From: Chiua virens
Lineage: Eukaryota > Basidiomycota > Agaricomycetes > Boletales > Boletaceae
NCBI GenBank assembly: GCA_019787685.1
Contig: JAHNUO010000026.1
Location: 372,001-436,000 of the forward strand
Length of the DNA stretch: 64,000 nt
Direction: 5' to 3'
Below, piece after piece: positions 24,525-36,880 of the stretch. Every line of letters starts with the position of its first letter. The stretch's first letter is position 1. The notes below the pieces were generated by a model that made no database searches, was not told the DNA's origin, and worked only from the letters and a program-made list of their open reading frames with translations. Position numbers and translations under genes: made by a program.

Positions 24525-24960
24525 TCAAGCTGAGCACTTGCCTTCCTCACAAATAGATCGACTAGCCACATCATATCCATTTGTGTACCAAGTTTGTGTA
24601 ATTTCCACCCGTTCATCTCTTTGGAAACGACCTACTCGACCACCCAATTCACCCTCCCCGAACTCTGCGCGTACGCTTTCAGCCTCCCCATTCACAACGT
24701 CTGTTCCGACCATCCTGAACTCGAACCTTAACTGACAAATTGATACGCCATGCAGGTTCTTCAAAGCCCATCACATCCAATGCGACGCCGACGACACGTG
24801 GTGTATCCTCTGTGTCTCAAAATCACTCTACGAACGCCTCGGCGTCGTGGGAAAGCGCATCCCACTCAAGGGCCCGGGTGTTCGGAACAGTACGATGCGT
24901 CGCGTTTTGCGTTGGCATTGGGGGTTGCGAAGACGTGAAGACGACATTAGCACGGCGATC
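24525..24960 (+). pseudogene. Duplicated 5' fragment of RPP40
   Basis: About 430 bases match the 5' half of the RPP40 gene (37790-38310) in inverted orientation. Shared words include ACCTACTCGACCACCCA, CACGTGGTG and CTCTACGAACGCCTCGGCGT. Remnants of the parent's introns are still there (the CTGACA...CGCCATGCAG end of intron 2), so it was copied as DNA and not from mRNA. Small indels and stops break the frame, and the homology ends near 24960, well before the RPP40 C-terminus. It sits next to a cluster of NTPase-cassette repeats. Confidence 0.75.
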
Positions 24961-25499
24961 ATCGATCAGCCCTCACCGGACAGGCCTGTAGATCATCGTT
25001 CCAAATCAAAAAACCAAGTGCCTTGAGCACATCTGCTCTGCTATGACCACTCGGCCTTAATGGAGAGATACCGGCCACGTACCGACCTGCACAGTGGTCG
25101 TCACGCTTGACGAGTACACTGTGGGACGAAGAAGCTAGTGGATCAACAAGCCAGCCTAGGAGCACGAGTCGAGGCAGAGCCCCGGAGTGGTGAACTGCCT
25201 CTTCAGCGACTTGACGAAGCTGGAAAGAAGGGTTCTGGCATCCTGGGTGCCCTGTTCTTCACTACTAAAGACGACCCTTCTACGCCTGTTCCCAAGCCTG
25301 AGTCCCTATTTCTCATACGATGCAAGTAATACAGGGTGCTCTTCTGTGATGCCACTGACCTTTCGACATGAAGGAAGAGTATTCATCCGGTGGTACTTAT
25401 ATTCCCTTGGACGCCACACAATTACACCCTCATATTTTGACTTCTGCCTATTTAAACAGATCGAGGACTGAAAAGTACGATGTGCTCCTGGCGGACGCT
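24961..25499. other. Unassigned accessory DNA
   Basis: Contains short coding-like stretches in different frames (minus strand SRADVLKALGFLIWNDDLQA near 24985-25045; plus strand KKGSGILGALFFTTKDDPST near 25225-25285), which suggest fragments of broken genes. I cannot identify either. Confidence 0.35.
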
Positions 25500-26400
25500 T
25501 TGCCTGTCAATTGTATTCAGGCAGAATGTATGCTTGTTGTTGATCAGCAATGTCCTCAAAATCTCACCAGTGTTGCGGTTCGTTACCCCCACTTCATCCT
25601 CGTTCCCGCCCATCGATGGCAACGGTTCCCCCGATGATCACTGACACAGTTTTGTTCTGTCGGGTGCAACAACACATCGGCGACGACATCCATCACACGA
25701 TTGTTCGTAATCGTAAATTTGACTGGGATGGGGTATGTCTCGTTTGAACGCGGATGCGCTGTATGCGTCACTGTCACATCTTGCGGAACGCAAGACGCAG
25801 CTCGATAAGGTACAACATCTATTGGCGAACGCGCAATTGACCCACCTACTGGACACGATCCGACCTAGGGAAGGTGGTCATCATGTCAAACATGAGGGTG
25901 GGTCGCCTAGCAGCTTGACACGTTTGTGTATCTGAATCCATCACGCAGTCAAAGTTACGTGTACTTATAATCCGGGTCGAGGAGTTGTTGAATAATGCAT
26001 ACCCACAAATCGTGGTAGTGTCACCGACGTCGGACGTCATCTGATCCAAGCTTTGTGTTCGGTTGGTCCGAGACCTTGTTTGAGCGATCGTTGTCTCTAA
26101 TGTTTGAAATTTCTCGTCTAGTTCCAAGTCCAAATAATCCTATACCGCTCTCTTCGTCCTCATTGTCGGCACATATGATGAGTTCGCGACGTGACCTATC
26201 CACACATTATATCGACTACTCTCGACCACCTTGTTATCGTATTCACATGAACCAGACCAATTCCCAATTCGGTTCCTTCATTTACAGATCGCAATGTCTC
26301 CCTTCATCCGCCAATCACCCCACACCCCTCGGCAATTTATCATGTATACTGGAATTCATCAGCGATAAACTATTTCCCCCCCTCCCTCTTTCGCAATGCG
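25500..26400 (+). repeat. Inverted solo fragment of the cassette tail repeat
   Basis: Matches the distal half of the copy A tail (4397-5550) in the opposite orientation. On its minus strand it keeps a clean frame starting MDLELDEKFQTLETTIAQTR and then TSDVGDTTTICGYALFNNSS, closing at 25846. A second conserved peptide on the minus strand reads YPIPVKFTITNNRVMDVVAD near 25690-25750. No NTPase gene accompanies this fragment. It lies just to the left of cassette B. Confidence 0.6.
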
Positions 26401-27271
26401 AGACATTTGCGAGGAGTTTTTCCAAATCATTCACGACATTTATCATGACCCGCCTACTCGTCCCTTCGCTTCCTTCAAATTTTGATGCCCTTCCTGTGTT
26501 CCTGAATGTGACTAGAGATATTCCGTCGATTTTAGGCGAAATACGTCGTTGGACTACTCGCAGGAGACACCTTTGAGAGGGGAATCAAGAACTGGGTTAA
26601 CAATGTTTGCGCACACTTCGAGAAAGGACGACGCAACGTATCCTAGACGATGTTCGGGAACCTATTCTGGTCGTCCCAAAGACACGCTTGTTGCCGAGTT
26701 TATCTCGGTCATCAACGGTCGTGAGGAACCTGTGCCGATTTCGCCTGCTCCCACGGATAAATCGAATGATGTCCGCAGCCTAAAGATAAGTTCAGGCATT
26801 GATACGGAGGATGGACGGGGCTTCGGTGACGATGTTGAAGAACCAGGGGAGTCACCCGCTTCTAAGCCGGGCTCGTCGGAGAAAGCGGAGCCAGATCCGA
26901 GTGAAGCTTGGGCTGGAATATTGGAAATGACTAACCAGTTGGAGAACCACCCTCTAGTACGAGCAGTCAGGATTCGTTGGAAACCGCGCCAGAACAGCGC
27001 AACAAGGAAGACGAGATCTGGGACGATCCTTGACGGACGATTCGGTGGTCAACGAAGTGGCCCTACCAGATCGTCCACTCGTAGTACCTTCTGCAGGACC
27101 GGCAGCATCAACTTCGAGCAGTCGACAGAAACCACTCCAAAGAAACATCCACCAATGAATGGCCACGTTACCGATACCAGTGGGCGGCACCCACCCTCGA
27201 AAGCTTTGCAGGGTGCCCTCGTTTTGGACGGGTATTTCGACGCAAATATGCACAAGATTTCGAGTCGCTGA
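26390..27271 (+). pseudogene. Unidentified broken coding region
   Basis: Several frames look coding in turn: MRDICEEFFQIIHDIYHDPP near 26397-26460, AKYVVGLLAGDTFERGIKNW near 26537-26600, and then a 240-codon open frame that starts in another phase (DTLVAEFISVINGREEPVPI and an acidic, Pro-rich stretch). The joins need frameshifts, so this looks like a degraded gene and not an intact one. I do not recognise the family. The final 35 residues (DGYFDANMHKISSR) fall in the dispersed repeat also present at 9430-9530. Confidence 0.35.
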
Positions 27272-27599
27272 TCTCGGCAGAACACCTGCAAACCCGGCCA
27301 GAATCGCTTGACTGATCGGCTGGCAGTGCCTTTGAATGAGAATCGTGCTGATATCACCGACGTCGTCGCTTCAGTTTCGTGACATTCATTCAATGAAGCT
27401 AGAAATAGGCTCACCCTGGACTGCGAGACCAATCATATCTATCTGGGCCCGCGGTTGGTAGGCGTCCTAGTACATACACTCCAGGTTACGCACATGCTAC
27501 ATATACGTACTGGATAGAAGTATTTGTGGACCCCAAACGAGCAATGGAAGTGCACACCAGCACCGGACGCCACCATTTGGACAGCGGCAAGACCCCCAC

Positions 27600-28089
27600 T
27601 GCGACCTCCCTGTTTCGATGAGGGTCGAGGGCAATGCAGCAAGTAAACCAGTTTTGTACATAGTTGAAATTGGTTGCATGATATGGCTCCCTGTTGACTG
27701 TGCGTGGATGAATGACATCATACTGTTCCATGTAGATGTCGGTGTGGCCTTTTGGCGTCGCGCTGACAGAGACGTGCGATTTCAGCGGGTATCCGTGCAC
27801 TCTAAGGCTACACTAGTGGCCAAACGGGTCTCCGTCAAGGCGGTCATGGTTGGGTACGTCATTGACTATCGGAACCACGAAGTAATGTTAACAAATGCCT
27901 TGTAGGTCGAGATCGCCGATATGGTTACTACGATCATTGATTCAGTTAATCTGAGCCTTTACGGCAAGATATTGGGACGTGGTTGACTACGCACTAACAA
28001 ATCATTGTTCGGATACTACAAACCTGCCTGCTTCAAACCTTTTCATCACTCGAACTAACAAAATTACAATTACAATACTTGAATCCATC
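27600..28089 (-). repeat. Tail repeat of NTPase cassette B (left arm)
   Basis: Follows the 3' end of NTPase copy B and matches the proximal tail of copies A, C and D (about 27780-28089). The conserved core reads TCATTGACTATCGGAACC and AGGTCGAGATCGC. Beyond about 27750 it diverges from the other copies, so the distal tail has been replaced or lost here. Confidence 0.65.
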
Positions 28090-30852
28090 TCAACAATTCA
28101 TATAACGTGCCTCCCTAGACCTGCCAAACTGCATTCGGTCCTCGAGTGTCTCCAAATACGTCGGGCCTGGAGATGAGAATCTCGTATACAGGTCCTTCAG
28201 AGTTTCGCTGAGATTGGCGTGGCCCTTAAGGAAAGGATACGTGTTTTCATCAAGACCACCTGCATATATACGGAAACACATGTCTTCACCATCCTTGCCA
28301 GGGTCTAGCGTGGCCTCCAGTGGCGATGCTTCCACGTCGAAGTCAACCAACACGGCGATATAGGGGGGGCCGTGGTAGTCCGGGGCAATACTCTTATGGC
28401 CTCGCTTGATCTTACTGGGACGCTGAGAGCGGTTTCGAGCCTTGTCTGAAATGAGAATATGGGATATTCCCTGATGGTTGAAACCCGGTTTGAAGTACAT
28501 GGGAATCACTTTGTCAATCATGGGCTGCCGATGACAACACTGGATAGCGCTTGTTCGTACCCAGTGACTCGCAGTCCAATCATCGATGCTATGGATGAGA
28601 TCAGCGCTGCCTTCAGCTCGGGCACCATGCATGTAACTCACGACAGTAGCTGCTCGTCCTCTCCCCAGGGTGTGATATCGAAACCCATCGAAACCCAGTG
28701 GGAAAAGTTGATATATGCATTCTCAAACTCCTTCCTCGCTCCTGGCACGGCGTTCCAGACTTGCGGCCCTAAAAAGAACTCTAGGAATTCGGTGACTGGC
28801 ACTGGATGACAGTCCAGGAGCTTGCTTGTATCGACAACAACCCTCTTGGGCTCGCGAACAAACAAATCCTTGGCCAGGAGCCAGAGAAAACGGCCGACTA
28901 GCTCCCCAGTATCCCCAACGTTCACCACGCCATCCTTGGCCATCAATGCCAGACTGGTGAAAGCGTAAACCAAGTTGTCGTCGCTGTGTAGCACGATGGC
29001 AGCAGCGCACGATAGAATGGGCTCTGAGGGATAGGTGGTGTAGTTCCAGACTCGATCCTCGGTGGTCTTCATGCATACACGAAGATGACTTGCAACCAGA
29101 TCCTTGGCGTAACGAACAGCGTCACGGTGACCAAAAGTGATGTCGAGACTGAATCTTTGAGCGAGTACGGCGAAAGCCTGATGGTCGATCCGTAGGTCAA
29201 AGGCCGCCATTCCGACTCCGCACAGTTTCTGTCCAGTCAAATCAAGGATGCCTGAAAGGGAGGTATTGTTGTTTTCCGACAGTGACATCCATCTGTGAAT
29301 AATTAACGGACGCAAAACACAAAAATAAAAAATAAGTACGCACAATGGACGGCCATATTTAATTATATGTTCCCCAGTTGCAACATCATCTTGCAGAGCA
29401 TCCTTGAGCGATGGAGCATGCTGATCCCATCCAAGCTGTATAAATGGCGGGAAACGTAGTTGTCCCTCTATAGCCACCCTTTGGGAGGGAACTGGGATCA
29501 CTTTAATGAAGAACACAACAAACGAATAGTGTCACGTACACAGTGTTTGAGGGGACGGATAGTGTACAGCTCTCGACATGGTTGATGCGAACACAACCCA
29601 GACTGGATGCATCAACTTGGAATATTCCTTGATGGCCTGGAGTAACACCGTTTCCAGAACTGAATCGGAAATCCGGGTTTCATGTAATACATGAGCCTCA
29701 TCAAGGGCAATCACCAGCCTGGGTTGGTTCTGCCTCGCCGATATCCTTCCAGCCACCAACTTCTTGTAGTACTCCTCCATGATCTTGGTGGGCGAGGACG
29801 AAGACATTTCTCTTAGGACCTTCGAGTAGCGATGTGACAATGAAATTTATTTCGAGAATCCGCCATGCTCACCTTGCCAAATTCATCTTGTAACTCTAGA
29901 AAAAACTGGGTACGAGCGATGTTTCCGATGTCGCGCATATTTTCACACCAATCGAGGGTCCATGGCAACCTGCCAAGGACTTTGAAGACCGCTGCGAAAA
30001 ATGCACGACATCGCGTAGAGTACTCCCGTTCAGTGTTGCAATATGCCGTAAGAATGTTTGCAGGTATATCATCCCGGGGAGGATCTCCTTGGGTGTCTCC
30101 TTGGGCGTCTTCTGGGGATCGGATGTTCATGTATAGTACGCAAACATCCTTTTTTCCGAGCTGCATGGAAGCGTACGTGTCAACTCCATCGTCAGGCACG
30201 ATGTGAGATTTACCTCAAGCATTAAACGCGTCTTTCCACAACCCGAGCTCTGGACTACGGAGCAAAACTTGCCATAATACTGGTTTGGATGATTGTTGAA
30301 TGCCTTGTCATTGTGCTCGAGATAGTTGAAAAATGCTTCGAGGGCATCGCCTCGGAAAGGGCGACTCAAAGCAGCCCTCAATTTACTGAGGCGCTCCGGG
30401 GAAATATTTTCTATGGATGTCAACATAAGGACAGGTCCACACTGGCAGAGAAACTTGAACTCACGTCGTACTGTAGCGGGTTGAAGAATGGCTACAGATG
30501 ATGAGGAAGTTAATTAAAAGATAACGACGTGCAAGCGTGATTAATGGGTACCGAGTCTGCGAATGTTGCGGTATGACTTTTCTTTCCAAGCACTCTCTAT
30601 CTCAGACTTCATCCAGGAGTGATCCTTCAAGAGGTTCTTCTGGCTCCGAGGGTCGGCATACTTACGATCCAGTCGAGGGTCCTTCTCAATTATGGCATCG
30701 AGCACTAGGAGCAGTTCTCCGAGTGATGGGTTCGCTCGCCACTCTACTTTGTCTTCGGCCAGAACCTGTTGCACCTCCTCATCCATTCGACGATGATCAC
30801 CATCGTTGGAGCTGTCATCCTGGATAAGGTCACGGGAAGAAGAAGGCGTCAT
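28090..30852 (-). CDS. Crinkler-type P-loop NTPase with PD-(D/E)XK-like C-terminus, copy B (796 aa)
   Basis: Same eight-exon plan as copies A, C and D: 30852-30552, 30491-30465, 30410-30214, 30160-29873, 29819-29540, 29491-29344, 29292-28642 and 28588-28090, with every phase kept and no stop. Walker A, DEAH Walker B, GRPLW and the C-terminal IDKVIP...SDK motifs are unchanged. Most of the protein is nearly identical to A and C. Exon 1 differs most (three bases shorter, with AEDKVEWRANPSLGELL and SQKNLLKDHSWMKSEIESAW), so the N-terminal segment evolves fastest. The gene is enclosed by tail repeats in inverted orientation (27780-28089 and 31190-31320). Confidence 0.8.
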
Positions 30853-31175
30853 ATCGAGGAAGCTAAGCGAGTCGGGATTAGGGGCATGTTAGGGATCAAC
30901 TCAGATCAAATATTTGCCAAGTAATTCCCACGCAACTCCGATTGGCTCTCTTTTCTTTCAGGGATGTGAATATTGGATCTGCTTCCACATGGAACGGAGG
31001 TGTGGACCACACCTCTGACCGTGTGGGAGGGTTTGAGCGAGCACCACTGATTGTGATGCACCGACGATGCGACTGAGCCAACGGCAGCGGACGAGAGTTA
31101 CTGACGTCGGCATGTTCGCCGGAGCTGAATCTCCGCTTGAACTCAGCCGCTGTGCCGGAGACGTCGCTTGGAGTT
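30853..31175 (-). promoter_or_regulatory. Promoter of NTPase copy B with CCAAT box and palindrome
   Basis: Shares about 300 bases with the promoter of copy D. The CCAAT box (minus strand, 30945-30941) is about 93 bases before the ATG. Further upstream is a perfect 8-base palindrome with one central base, AGGTGTGGACCACACCT at 30998-31014, a likely protein-binding site. Confidence 0.6.
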
Positions 31176-31189
31176 TGGAGTTAAAGTTG

Positions 31190-31320
31190 GAACCATGTCC
31201 CAATATCGCAGTGAGAACTGGCCGTGATTCAAGGCTTAGATAGAATCACCGCCAGCGATCTCGACCTATAACGCATTCGTTAGTATTACTTCGCGATGCT
31301 GATAGTCAATGACGTGACCA
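31190..31320 (+). repeat. Tail repeat, right arm of cassette B (inverted)
   Basis: Contains CCCAATATCGCAGTGAGAAC, CGATCTCGACCTATAACG and TTACTTCGCGATGCTGATAG. These are the same words as the proximal tail of copies C and D, but placed upstream of gene B and inverted relative to the arm at 27780-28089. Confidence 0.65.
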
Positions 31321-31330
31321 CCTTGAGTCA

Positions 31331-32394
31331 CGGACCCTTTGACGCACCTCGATTAGCTTTTCAATTTCATTTTATGTTTCGATTTATGCTTTCGTTTTCC
31401 AAAAAGTCTCGGTGGAGGGCATGACACAACCACCATGGAACTATGAATCATGATTGATCATTGGACCAAGTTCAATCTCTGCCCTAACTTTGAGTGGGTC
31501 ATGTGAGCTACAAGACATGTGACTCGGACTGCTCGGACGTCCGGACTCCGGAAAGCTCATTTTCCAGATGCCGGCCCCTCCAAATTGCAGACGGCCGTGG
31601 AAACGCGTTTAGCCCGGGATTGGTCGATCGCGCCGGCGGGTGCATGTATAGTTCAGGCAGTAATAGGACAAATCACCCCCGTCGTTCGCACCCCACTTAT
31701 CACATGTGACATCACCTCATATTGGAGACAACAGTACTTGCGTCATGTTATTTTCGGTCGACCGTTGTGATGTGTTGTAAGAGGACGAACCCCTACGTAG
31801 TGGTCTGTGTTTTCGTATGGACACATGTATGTTACCGAGTCTGTTCGCTCAGTCGTGTATATAATGGGGCCGCTCCGCTCGTCGCGCCTCCTTTCCCCTG
31901 GCATCGAACTGGTCTTTCCCATCGTCCAACGTCGTGTGACATCCGTGGGCTTGGTGTTCGTGACATGATGTCAGTGATTGGTGGGCCTGGCGCAAACGGG
32001 TGTCCCAAACTGGTCATCCGGGGTTTCGGATGACTCCACCCGATCACGTCGACGTCCAAGTTCAATGGAACGTGTCCAACTGGACAATGTACACTCACGC
32101 ATCATGATGCCCGGCAGAACACGCATTGGATGTGACACTCGACGCCTCGTTGTTATGTAACTCACATGATAGGTTAACATCATGAGAAGTGCGAACGATT
32201 GAATCACCGTCGGGCGGGTGGTATATATACAGAATCAAACCTGGACAGCTGGGTCTTACTTCCTCTCTCGCTCCTCGCCCTCGTCCCAACAACTTGAACG
32301 AGGCCTCGGCGACCCAGCACTAGGAACCCGCCGACGTCACGAAGCGCTCTGAATCCAAGAAGTCTAGAACTAACCTGTGCTAGCAGTAAGAATC
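31331..32394. promoter_or_regulatory. Long upstream region of the MFS transporter gene
   Basis: No gene supported in this 1 kb. Two TATA-like boxes (GTATATAATGGG near 31857, and GGTATATATACAG near 32220) are present; the second is about 170 bases before the transporter ATG and is the better candidate. An exon-less leader is possible. Confidence 0.45.
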
Positions 32395-34768
32395 ATGGCC
32401 GACACCAGCCTCACCGACAAGGAACACCCCACGCACATCGAAAATGGCGGCGGCGCGCCGCAGAAGTCGGAACACGCCCCGGACATGTTCAACCCCGCGG
32501 TCGACGTCTCAGGCGTCGACACGCAGAAGCTGATGCGCAAGGTGGATTCGCGTACGATCCCCTGGTTAGCATTTTTGTACCTTCTCGCGTTCCTCGACCG
32601 GACGAGTATCGGGAATGCCAAGGTGCGTCGCTCGCTCCGTGTGTGCCGCGGATGCTCGGGGTTGACTCGACGGCGTAGTTGTATAGCATGGAAACAGACT
32701 TGCATCTGACGGACACGCAATACTTACTCTCGTTGACAATCTTTTTCATCTCGTATGCCATTTTCGAGGTGCGTGCGTTTGATGTGTGTGACGTCGTTGG
32801 GCTCAAATCGGATTCAGGTCCCGTCCAATGTCATTTTGAAGCGTTTGCGGCCGTCTGTCTGGTTATCGATCCTGATGGTGTTGTGGGGTGTCATGATGGT
32901 ATGCATTCGATAATGATCACACGGCGGATCTGATCCAATCCTTAATACAGACGGTGCAAGGTCTCGTTTCGAATTTCAGCGGTCTTATGGGTACGTGATT
33001 GCGGTGCAATAGATACATGGTGGTTTTATATCGAGTCGTCCGATAGCGATTCGGTGGATGCTCGGTATGTTCGAGGCAGGACTGTTTCCGGGCGTCACCT
33101 ACTACCTTTCGTGGTGCGTATTCGCCTGTCGGATCACACGACATTGAGCTCATGTCCGGCAATGGCAGTTGGTACAAGCGCAGTGAGTTCGGGGTCAGGA
33201 TCGCTATCTTTTTCTCCGCCGCGACCGTGTCGGGTGCGTTCGGTGGTCTCCTTGCGGTAAGGATCCATGCCTCCCGTCCACGGATCGACTCTGACTCCCA
33301 ATGCAGGCTGGGATCTCCAAAATGAATGGGATCGGTGGTAAAGCAGCCTGGCAGTGGATATTCATTCTCGAGGGTCTTGCGACGGTCGTTGCAGGCACCT
33401 TGTCCTTTTGGATCATCGTTGATTTCCCCGACGACGCCAAATTCCTCACCGAGGCGGAGCGCACGGTCGTCATCCGGCGTCTTCAGGGGGATGATCAACT
33501 TAGTGCCGCTGGCGAGCGTCTCCGGTGGAAAAACATCGTGGCGAGCTTGGCAGATTGGAAGACATACCTTTATAGTACGTCTGTCTCACGTCTGTGGGAG
33601 GGAACTGAACGCATGTGATCTAGTCATCGTATACTCTGGGGCTGACATGCCTTTGTACGCCTTTGCGTTGTTTTTGCCGAGTATTATTTCCGAGGTACGT
33701 TTTCGTCTTTCGAGCTCGGTTTCTCTTTCGGTTCCTCACGCGAATTCGCTTCCGTTGCTGACAGCTGGGTGAATTGATGCCACATTTAGTGTTTTTGAGG
33801 ATCAGATTACTGATAGCATGTAGGTTTCGAGGCGACTGCAGCCAACTTGTTGACGATACCCGTCTACGTGGCAGCGTGTATCGTCACCTGCGTCGTCGGT
33901 TTGCTCGCTGACCGTTATGGGAACCGTGGCTTGTTCAATCTGTAGGTCTCTCGACACTCTTCTTCGATTTTCGGCTCAGGTGTGCGTTTGATATGCACAT
34001 ATTACAGGGGATGCCTCGTCATCGGTACGTAATTTAGATTGCATGACACCTGTTGCCTAGGGATGCGGGTTCATCTCGCTTCAGCTGCAGTGGGGTACAT
34101 AATATTGCTTAGTTCTCGCAACGCGACACTCTCGTACGTCGCCGTATATTTAGCCGCCTGGTGAGTACACGTGATTCGATAGATCTACCCGTCCTCATTA
34201 TTTGCAGTGGCATCTACCCATGTATTCGTACGTATCGTGTCCACCGTGCATAACGTGTTCATTCACCGGAGACGACGGACGCGAATAGCTAACACAGCGT
34301 GCGTACATGTTTCAGATCTAAGATCGCCTAGAAAGAGTGCTGATCCGTACGTCCACAACATAGGGCGTGGGTGGGGAATAACGTCGAAGGGTCTTACAAG
34401 CGCAGTGTTTCCCTCGCGATGGTCATCTCCGTGTATGTCACACACCCAGAACGCCGCTGAGGCTGACCGTACGTTTTAGGGGAAACATTCAGGGTGCGAT
34501 CAGTTCGAATGTTTACCGTGCGAACCAGACGCCGTGGTATCCGCTGGGACACGGGCTGGTGTTGATGTACATTTGCTTTGGGCTGATCTCGACGGTCGTT
34601 GTGAGGTTTTGGCTCAAGGCGGAGAACGCACGGCGGGATCGCGGGGAGAGGGATGAGATCATCGAAGGTTATGAAGGGGGTTTGGAGGCGAACGGGGTGT
34701 TTGAGAGTGTAGAAGACGCCAAGAGGGAGAAAGGCGATCGATGGAGCGGGTATCGGTATACCCTGTGA
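32395..34768 (+). CDS. MFS transporter, DAL5/anion:cation symporter type
   Basis: Membrane permease of the fungal allantoate/nicotinate/tartrate-type branch of MFS. About a dozen exons are needed. Exons 32395-32622, 32679-32768 and 32818-32898 fit in phase and start MADTSLTDKEHPTHIENG. Family marks are FLDRTSIGNAK, FEAGLFPGVTYYLS, WYKRSEFGVRIAIFFSAA, WQWIFILEGLATVVAG, LLADRYGNRG, NNVEGSYKRSVSLAMVIS and the C-terminal SNVYRANQTPWYPLGHG. The tail is charged and cytosolic. The intron near 34220-34370 is unusually long (about 150 bases) for this gene. The substrate cannot be told from sequence. No stop was seen in the exons I could join, but the middle exon borders are approximate. Confidence 0.85.
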
Positions 34769-35699
34769 GGGTGTCAGAAGGAGGCGTAAATACAACCGCG
34801 CCTCGCGGTCGAATGGGGTCACCCATGTCTCCGTGGAAACGACGGTGGAATATCCTCGGTGAGAAAGAGGTAGTCAGGTGGTCGCATCGCATGGATGATT
34901 GGTGATGACACGGAGATTAAGCTGACTTACGCGAAAGACAGATGATTGTGGCCAGGAACGCACAAGAACCGTTCAACGGGCCCGTTCGAGCCTGAGGCCT
35001 GAGGCCTGAGGATCTGAGTCGATTCCGAAAGATGGGCAGTTTGATCGCCTTTTGCCGTTGACTGCGGAACAGAACTGCTCAAGTGCTCAGATCAGAATGG
35101 TCCTGAGTCATGTGCGGTGACGATGGATTATATTTGCAGTGCACAGATCTAAACGATCAATCGACCACCATTGGGAGTGGGACCAACACACAGCTTGTTC
35201 GGATCCACTGCAACTCGCTGTGGATGAGTGAGGCTAGGCGATGATAACAGTGGGGAGTGGTGGCGCCTGAACATGAAAAGGATAATGTGCCCAATCTGAT
35301 CTGATCAAGGCAGTTCACTGTCACCGACGAATTATGAATCGGAAATGATGTGATTACGAGGGGCAATCTAGCGCTTTCGAGTCCATTGGGTGGGTGTTTT
35401 CTCTGGCTGTGGGCCACGGCGAACGCGGGTTTGACTCTTTGTGGGACAATGGGGTGTATAATTAACAACCAACGTTCCCGGCGTCGTCGTCAGAAATGAT
35501 GAGTGGACCAGTTGAGATTTGAGATAGCCGCTTAACGCCGCACCTGCCCTAAACATGGCAGACCCTTTTTCGTAATTTAAAAACCGACCTTGTCCTGACG
35601 TGGCCAAGTAAACTTCCCTTCCGTTTCTCTTATACCCCACACCCGCAAACCTTCATCTCTGTGTTTTAGTAGTCTCGCCATCAAAAATTCAAAATCAGA
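34769..35699. other. Intergenic, short heptamer repeat
   Basis: No supported gene. A three-copy heptamer (CCTGAGG) lies near 34990-35012. The last 150 bases are the promoter of the next gene. Confidence 0.45.
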
Positions 35700-36551
35700 A
35701 TGGGTCGCCCTCTTTATTCGCGCGCGTTCAAGTCCACCCCTGCAGTGCGGGATCCAGAACCGCCCATCTATGAACGGTGGTCGCTTCTCAATGCCTTTGA
35801 CCCCGACTCGGACGAGTTCTTTGACAATGAAAACGCTGTGTACGAGGACTTTGTCGACCCCGTCACACCCGTAAACCCACCCACGGTAGAGGACGTGGTA
35901 GTAGAGGAAGAGGAGGAAGAAGAACGCGACATGTTGGTCGTTCGGATGGGCATCCCCGTGCGCAACGCCAGCCCGATCATGTCCGAGAGCAGTCTGAGCG
36001 ACGACGAGGTCGAGAGCCCGCTCGCTGCTGGTGCTGAAGACCCCGCGCATCTCGTCGTGGATGCGTTCCACGATGTCAGGCAGATGCACAACGGGTACGC
36101 GCCGTTGGATATCGTGGACTCGGGCGTCCGGATCGGTTTTGCAAGACGTGCTGCCGAGGAAACGAGGACGGGTTCGCACATGTCCGAGTTACGGTTGTCG
36201 TATTCGAGACGGTTCACGCCGGTGCTGGCAAGGCGGATGGCGCCTTATCCACAACGTGATGAGTCGCTTGTGGTGCCCACGCCGAGCGCGCCTATTCCGG
36301 TACCTAGTACTCCACGTCGCTCTGCAGACCGTGTCGTACCGTCACCTTCTACGCCACCCTACCACACGCCTGCGGCACAGATCTCCATGTCTCCCCCGCC
36401 TGCCAGCACTCCTAGACTCTACTCTTGGGCGCGCAACCCAAGTCACTCTGCTTCGCCGTCTTCTAGTGGCCCCTTTACAAACCTGCACGCCCGCACATCA
36501 TACACACATCTTTCCCCCGCACTCATTCGTATCCGTGACGTAACTGTCTAA
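35700..36551 (+). CDS. Unknown acidic/Pro-Ser-rich protein (283 aa)
   Basis: Intron-free open frame with steady codon use typical of this genome. It starts MGRPLYSRAFKSTPAVRDP and contains a Glu run (VVVEEEEEEERDMLVVRMGI), an acidic serine patch (SESSLSDDEVESP), a short folded-looking middle (DAFHDVRQMHNGYAPLDIVD) and a long Ser/Pro/Thr tail with repeated PSTP-like motifs. There is no signal peptide or membrane segment. I do not recognise a family. The tail has many S/TP sites that proline-directed kinases could use, which is only an inference. It is convergent with RPP40. Confidence 0.65.
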   Translation: MGRPLYSRAFKSTPAVRDPEPPIYERWSLLNAFDPDSDEFFDNENAVYEDFVDPVTPVNPPTVEDVVVEEEEEEERDMLVVRMGIPVRNASPIMSESSLSDDEVESPLAAGAEDPAHLVVDAFHDVRQMHNGYAPLDIVDSGVRIGFARRAAEETRTGSHMSELRLSYSRRFTPVLARRMAPYPQRDESLVVPTPSAPIPVPSTPRRSADRVVPSPSTPPYHTPAAQISMSPPPASTPRLYSWARNPSHSASPSSSGPFTNLHARTSYTHLSPALIRIRDVTV

Positions 36552-36880
36552 CTCCGACCCGTTGCAACCCACTCAAATCTCCTCCATCTATGCGATCCCT
36601 TTTTCCGCATTTCTCTTGGGCTTTTGAGGGGCATTTTGCGCGCATCTACCTTCATTTAATTTTTTTTTGCTTCTTTTTTTCCGTACGCATAATCTAATCC
36701 ACTCACTTATCCATCATATATACAGACTGCAAAGCATTACTGACACCTGCTTTGCTGTACCATCATGTGCCTTCTATAGTTCTTATGTTGCGGCAAGTGA
36801 TTAGATTAGACTAGCTTTAGAGCTCGGAATCTCATTCGCTTTGCAATCTGTACATTTAACCTGTACGTGTCTTGATCAAA
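36552..36880. terminator. Convergent 3' regions
   Basis: Short space between the stops of two convergent genes. It holds a T-rich run (near 36658-36680) and AT-rich DNA suited to 3' end formation for both. No gene. Confidence 0.4.

Noticed and set aside
34985..35020. Heptamer CCTGAGG repeat as a regulatory array
   Set aside because: Only three units, far from any start site; likely simple slippage.
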